This document shows positions 11,947 to 14,663 of a DNA stretch of 14,663 nucleotides, piece by piece. Origin of the DNA: an uncultured bacterium (GTDB taxonomy: Bacteria; Patescibacteriota; Minisyncoccia; Phycocordibacterales; UBA2100); the NCBI GenBank assembly GCA_903881205.1, contig CAIRSC010000077.1:1-14663 (forward strand), given 5' to 3'. The notes beneath the pieces are model-generated. The model was not told the DNA's origin, searched no databases, and saw only the letters and a list, made by a program, of their open reading frames with translations. Made by a program: the position numbers and the translations under genes. Numbering within the stretch: the first letter of the stretch is position 1; every line of letters starts with the position of its first letter.

Positions 11947-12935
11947 ATTTTTTTTCTTTGCATAACCTTTTCTGCCGCAGCGACAATACTTTCGGCGTCC
12001 ATTTTGTAGTGTTTGATAAGTTCGTCAGGAGTGCCTGATTGTCCGAACTCGTCATGCATGCCGATGAATTCGATCGGTACTGGGCATTCAGCGGCCAATA
12101 CTTCAGCGATCGCACTGCCGAGTCCGCCGGCTATCTGATGCTCTTCGACAGTCACAACGGCACCGGCCGCGTGTGCCTCACGGACAATCGCTTCGCGATC
12201 GAGTGGTTTGATCGTATGAATATTTACGACACTTGCCTGTATCCCCTTTCCCTCAAGGATCTTCGCGGCGCTGAGCGCGTTGTACACCAGCGAACCGGTC
12301 GCAAAGATCGCCACAGCAGGTGCTTCGCTCTTCCACAATACGTTTGCCTTCCCAATTTCAAATGGGGTCTCACTCGTCGTCATCACGGCGGTCTTCTCGC
12401 GGCCAAATCGCAGATAGACGGGTCCGACGAATGCCGCGGCGGCGAGCGTCGCCTTGCGCGCTTCTTCTGCATCGCACGGATTGATGACGGTCATGTTCGG
12501 CTGCACGCGCATCAGTGCGATGTCTTCGAGCGCCTGGTGCGTCGCACCGTCGGGCCCGACGGAAACACCGGCGTGCATACCGCACACTTTCACGTTCGCC
12601 TGATTGAGCGAGATTGTCGTGCGAATTTGTTCATTATTACGCCCGGGATTAAAGGATGCGTACGATGTCATGAACGGCACTTTGCCGTATGCGGCAAATC
12701 CTGATGCGAGCGCGGCCAGATTCTGCTCAGCGACACCAACCTCCACGAATCGTTCCGGGAACTTTTTCTTGAATGCTTCGACACGCGTCGATTCGGTAAG
12801 GTCCGCCGAAAGCGCGACAACGTTCACATCACGCTCCCCCGCCTCGACGAGCCCCGTGCCAAATCCGTCGCGCGTCGCCGCGGTCTCGGGCTTCGTGAAT
12901 ATATTTTCCTTCAGTTTCATTTCAGACTTGAGCAT
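11943..12935 (-). CDS. tkt: Transketolase, C-terminal half (pyrimidine-binding and C domains)
   Basis: A 330-residue subunit that completes a heteromeric transketolase with the gene just upstream. It carries the pyrimidine-binding domain of the thiamine diphosphate fold: the catalytic glutamate that activates the cofactor is E70 in FVEVGVAEQN (63-72), and HAGVSVGPDGATHQALEDIA (121-140) is the conserved substrate-site stretch. VVNIHTIKPLD (236-246) and VTVEEHQIAGGLG (261-273) mark the C-terminal domain. Start ATG 12935 lies one base after the TAA of the N half; a longer frame to 12983 would overlap that gene, and an internal ATG at 12920 is possible. It ends in TGA overlapping the next ATG. 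Two-gene transketolases are common in archaea and many bacteria, so this is a natural split and not a frameshift. Confidence 0.93.
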   Translation of the reverse strand: MLKSEMKLKENIFTKPETAATRDGFGTGLVEAGERDVNVVALSADLTESTRVEAFKKKFPERFVEVGVAEQNLAALASGFAAYGKVPFMTSYASFNPGRNNEQIRTTISLNQANVKVCGMHAGVSVGPDGATHQALEDIALMRVQPNMTVINPCDAEEARKATLAAAAFVGPVYLRFGREKTAVMTTSETPFEIGKANVLWKSEAPAVAIFATGSLVYNALSAAKILEGKGIQASVVNIHTIKPLDREAIVREAHAAGAVVTVEEHQIAGGLGSAIAEVLAAECPVPIEFIGMHDEFGQSGTPDELIKHYKMDAESIVAAAEKVMQRKKI

Positions 12936-12936
12936 A

Positions 12937-13797
12937 TTATTGATGTTCTGATGCGATCTTACCCTGCAAAGTGCGCAGTTCATTGAGAAATACCCCCGCT
13001 TCTTCTTTGGTCGGCGGCTTACCGTGCCAGCGGTAATCGCCTTCTATCTCGCGAATGCCTTTGCCCGGAATCGTATGAGCCAGGATCAGTGTCGGCTTCT
13101 CGTAGATCGCCTTCGCCTCCTCGCACGCGGCAACGAACTGCGCGACGTTATGTCCGTCTATCTCGAGGACATGCCACCCAAATGATTCGTATTTCTCCCG
13201 GAGCGGCTCAAGCGGCATGATCGACTCGGTGTAGCCGTCGATCTGGATGTTGTTTCGATCGATGATGCCGGTAAGATTGCTCAGTTTATTCGCTCCCGCC
13301 CACAGCACCGCTTCCCAGATATTGCCGGCATCGTGTTCGCCGTCGGACATCGCACAGTAGATATGATTCTTTTCTCCATTCATGCGCGCGGCATACGCCA
13401 TACCGGCAGCCTGCGAGAGCCCCGAGCCCAGCGGCCCTGATGTGGTCTCAAGGCCCGGCAAGCGCGTCCGCTCCGGATGCCCTTGCAATCGCGAACCAAA
13501 TTTTCGCAAGGTGAGGCATTCTTCCACCGGGAAATATCCCGCGTGCGCCATCGCCGCATATCGCACCGGCACGATGTGGCCGTTGCTTAGTATTAAACGA
13601 TCGCGCTGCGCCCAGTCCGGATTTTTTGGATCGTGATTGAGTACGCGAAAATAGAGTGCGGCAAATATATCGGCCATGCCGAGCGGGCCCGCGGTATGTC
13701 CCGAACCGGCAGCGACGAGCATCTCAATGATCGTCGCGCGGATTGCGGCAGCTTTTTGATCGAGCTCATTCACTTCTACATCGGTCAGCGGCGCCAT
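12937..13797 (-). CDS. tkt: Transketolase, N-terminal half (TPP-binding domain)
   Basis: A 286-residue subunit carrying the diphosphate-binding domain of thiamine diphosphate. With its partner it moves two-carbon ketol units between sugar phosphates in the non-oxidative pentose phosphate pathway. Visible landmarks: SGHTAGPLGMADIFAALYF (32-50), NGH (72-74), RLQGHPE (103-109), TTSGPLGSGLSQAAGMAYA (118-136), and the TPP motif SDGE (151-154) through IIDRNNIQIDG (178-188). The motif usually begins GDG; here Gly is Ser. HTAGPLG stands where many enzymes have HPGxxxG. The start at ATG 13797 gives the normal N-terminus; the frame upstream to 13971 runs inside rpe and is not used. It lies seven bases after the rpe stop and has a TATAAT overlapping that stop, so it may also be transcribed alone. 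Confidence 0.93.
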   Translation of the reverse strand: MAPLTDVEVNELDQKAAAIRATIIEMLVAAGSGHTAGPLGMADIFAALYFRVLNHDPKNPDWAQRDRLILSNGHIVPVRYAAMAHAGYFPVEECLTLRKFGSRLQGHPERTRLPGLETTSGPLGSGLSQAAGMAYAARMNGEKNHIYCAMSDGEHDAGNIWEAVLWAGANKLSNLTGIIDRNNIQIDGYTESIMPLEPLREKYESFGWHVLEIDGHNVAQFVAACEEAKAIYEKPTLILAHTIPGKGIREIEGDYRWHGKPPTKEEAGVFLNELRTLQGKIASEHQ

Positions 13798-13803
13798 CGA
13801 TGT

Positions 13804-13809
13804 ATTATA
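13804..13809 (-). promoter_or_regulatory. Possible internal -10 box for the transketolase genes (TATAAT)
   Basis: Perfect TATAAT on the minus strand, ending six bases before ATG 13797 and sharing the rpe stop codon TAA. The position matches the other leaderless-type boxes. No -35 is seen, and the gene can also be read from the rpe transcript. Confidence 0.5.
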
Positions 13810-14539
13810 TCGCGCTTTCAGCAGAGACCGGTACGCATCCACGCATTGCACGCTCAAGTATCTTTGCGTATGTGATCTCGGGCTTCGCACTTTGAGACAA
13901 CGCGTGACCGACAACAAGCCGATTGGAACCGGCGCGCACCAATTCTTCGACAGTCGCCTCAGAAACTCCACCGTCGACGGCTACCATCATATCGGGGTGA
14001 TTCGCATGCAGCTCTTCCACACGCGCGAGCACGCGATCTTCAAACGCCTGACCTTGTGAACCGATCACTGCAATAGACATGAGCTGAATAACGTCGCACT
14101 CACCAGCAAATTCATCGACCGATGAGATCGGTGTCTCAATCTTCAGGGCGAGCCCCACTTCGCGGGCGCCTGCTACGCGGAACGCGGCGAGCGCGGCATG
14201 CACCGCTTCAGGGGATGAGAATGCTTCGATATGCGCGATGATACGGTTGAATCCCGCGCGCGCAAAACGTTCCCCTATCGCATAAGGATCGCTGACCATG
14301 AGGTGCGCCTCCAGAGAAAGTGTCTCGGGCATTGTGTTCTGTGTTCGGATTGTATCGAGCTCGTGCATCTGTGAGACCTCGTTGAACGGCCACGTCAGAG
14401 CGGTTTCGAACTTCCCGTCATCGATATCGACATGTAGCCACGTGCTGTAATCGGCGATCTTCGGGGCCGACGCGAGGATCTGAGCAAGATCATGCGGAAC
14501 AATGGTGGGGATTATCTCCGGATCGCACAGATATTTCAT
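13805..14539 (-). CDS. rpe: Ribulose-phosphate 3-epimerase family protein
   Basis: A 244-residue TIM barrel predicted to interconvert ribulose 5-phosphate and xylulose 5-phosphate, feeding the transketolase encoded just downstream. Key positions: LHVDIDDGKFE (35-45) with metal and acid/base candidates H36 and D38, LEAHLMVSDP (76-85) with H79, AHIEA (102-106), and VAVDGGVSEATV (187-198) with D189. Two parts differ from the family norm: the usual DxMDGxF has Asp for Met (DIDDGKF), and the M-x-V-x-PGFGGQ loop reads MSIAVIGSQGQAF (154-166), so the PGFG is lost while GQ-F stays. Function is therefore likely but not certain; a related sugar-phosphate epimerase is the alternative. ATG 14539 is preceded by an extended -10. 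Confidence 0.82.
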   Translation of the reverse strand: MKYLCDPEIIPTIVPHDLAQILASAPKIADYSTWLHVDIDDGKFETALTWPFNEVSQMHELDTIRTQNTMPETLSLEAHLMVSDPYAIGERFARAGFNRIIAHIEAFSSPEAVHAALAAFRVAGAREVGLALKIETPISSVDEFAGECDVIQLMSIAVIGSQGQAFEDRVLARVEELHANHPDMMVAVDGGVSEATVEELVRAGSNRLVVGHALSQSAKPEITYAKILERAMRGCVPVSAESAI

Positions 14540-14547
14540 ACACGGCT

Positions 14548-14556
14548 ATGGTACCA
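14548..14556 (-). promoter_or_regulatory. Extended -10 promoter of the rpe-transketolase operon
   Basis: TGGTACCAT on the minus strand: TGn plus TACCAT (14548-14553, four of six). It ends eight bases before ATG 14539. The upstream hairpin at 14563-14586 fills the -35 region. Moderate support only. Confidence 0.4.
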
Positions 14557-14562
14557 CGCACA

Positions 14563-14586
14563 AAGCGCGCGGACATCCGCGCGCTT
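14563..14586 (-). terminator. GC-rich hairpin between the partial gene and rpe
   Basis: AAGCGCGCGGA (14563-14573) is a perfect complement of 14576-14586; realistically a 10-bp stem with a four-base loop. On the minus strand it ends CTTTGTGCG, with a short T-run. It lies about 25 bases past the stop of the gene entering from the right edge, so it probably terminates that transcript and separates it from the rpe promoter. Confidence 0.55.
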
Positions 14587-14610
14587 GTAAGCCCCTAGAC
14601 AGTAGAGGCG

Positions 14611-14663
14611 TTACGGCCCGACGACGTAGTTGCCGGTCGGAGCTGTCGTATTGAGGCCACTGG
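14611..14663 (-). CDS. C-terminal end of a gene running off the right edge
   Basis: On the minus strand one frame reads SGLNTTAPTGNYVVGP and then TAA at 14611-14613. The Ser/Thr/Gly-rich ending is typical of an exported or surface protein tail, but 16 residues cannot identify a family. The terminator-like hairpin 25 bases downstream supports a gene end here. The other two frames are also open for most of this stretch, so the frame choice is tentative. Confidence 0.35.
   Translation of the reverse strand, partial: SGLNTTAPTGNYVVGP

Noticed and set aside
11943..13797. Transketolase split by a frameshift or internal stop
   Set aside because: The two halves divide at the known domain border, each with its own start codon and TAA/ATG junction. 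Separate N and C genes are a regular form of this enzyme.
1..14663. UGA recoded as an amino acid, as in some CPR groups
   Set aside because: The transketolase C gene ends in TGA at a sensible family C-terminus, and no gene here needs in-frame TGA read-through.
1..14663. CRISPR array, prophage, toxin-antitoxin or defence island
   Set aside because: No regularly spaced repeats, no cas, integrase, restriction or toxin-like genes were seen; the genes are housekeeping and envelope functions.

Overview
The window reads as a compact bacterial chromosome segment from the Candidate Phyla Radiation (Patescibacteria), most likely a Parcubacteria lineage of the Kaiserbacteria type. This is inferred from small stripped-down translation proteins (catalytic-core PheS, 194-residue EF-Ts, 329-residue RF1, zinc-less bL31), very short intergenic gaps, moderately high GC, absence of recognisable Shine-Dalgarno sequences, and a minimal sugar-phosphate gene set. 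UGA is used as a stop (one gene ends in ATGA), so the UGA-recoded CPR groups are unlikely. No phage, IS transposase, CRISPR or resistance gene is visible.

Layout. 1-1276: minus-strand pheS followed by an FMN split-barrel protein. 1277-1443: a divergent spacer carrying a 91-bp inverted-repeat element. 1444-3377: plus-strand two-gene unit, a processive-type membrane glycosyltransferase and a membrane-anchored thioredoxin-like protein. 3416-3488: tRNA-Thr(UGU). 3495-6644: a minus-strand translation block, transcribed rpmE, prfA, rpsB, tsf, small membrane protein. 6701-8056: a secreted coiled-coil/lytic transglycosylase. 8170-8811: rplY. 8857-9714: class II aldolase, divergent from a PfkB-family kinase (9767-10756). 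10753-14539: minus-strand operon rpe, transketolase N half, transketolase C half, Tat-signal protein; its last stop codon overlaps the kinase stop. 14611-14663: the C-terminus of a further minus-strand gene.

How the genes fit together. One group builds and runs the ribosome (PheS, RF1, S2, EF-Ts, bL31, bL25, tRNA-Thr). A second handles sugar phosphates through the aldolase and the non-oxidative pentose phosphate pathway (epimerase plus split transketolase), with a sugar or nucleoside kinase. A third faces the cell envelope (glycosyltransferase, thioredoxin-like anchor, coiled-coil hydrolase, Tat substrate).

The strongest unexpected signal is architectural. Nearly every gene that begins a transcription unit has a -10-like hexamer (TATACT, TATAAT, TAGAAT and similar) ending 6-8 bases before its start codon, and none has a Shine-Dalgarno. 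This predicts leaderless mRNAs across the window and also helps choose start codons. The second is the 91-bp element between pheS and the glycosyltransferase: 18-bp perfect terminal inverted repeats flanked by a 5-bp direct repeat, resembling a miniature mobile element.
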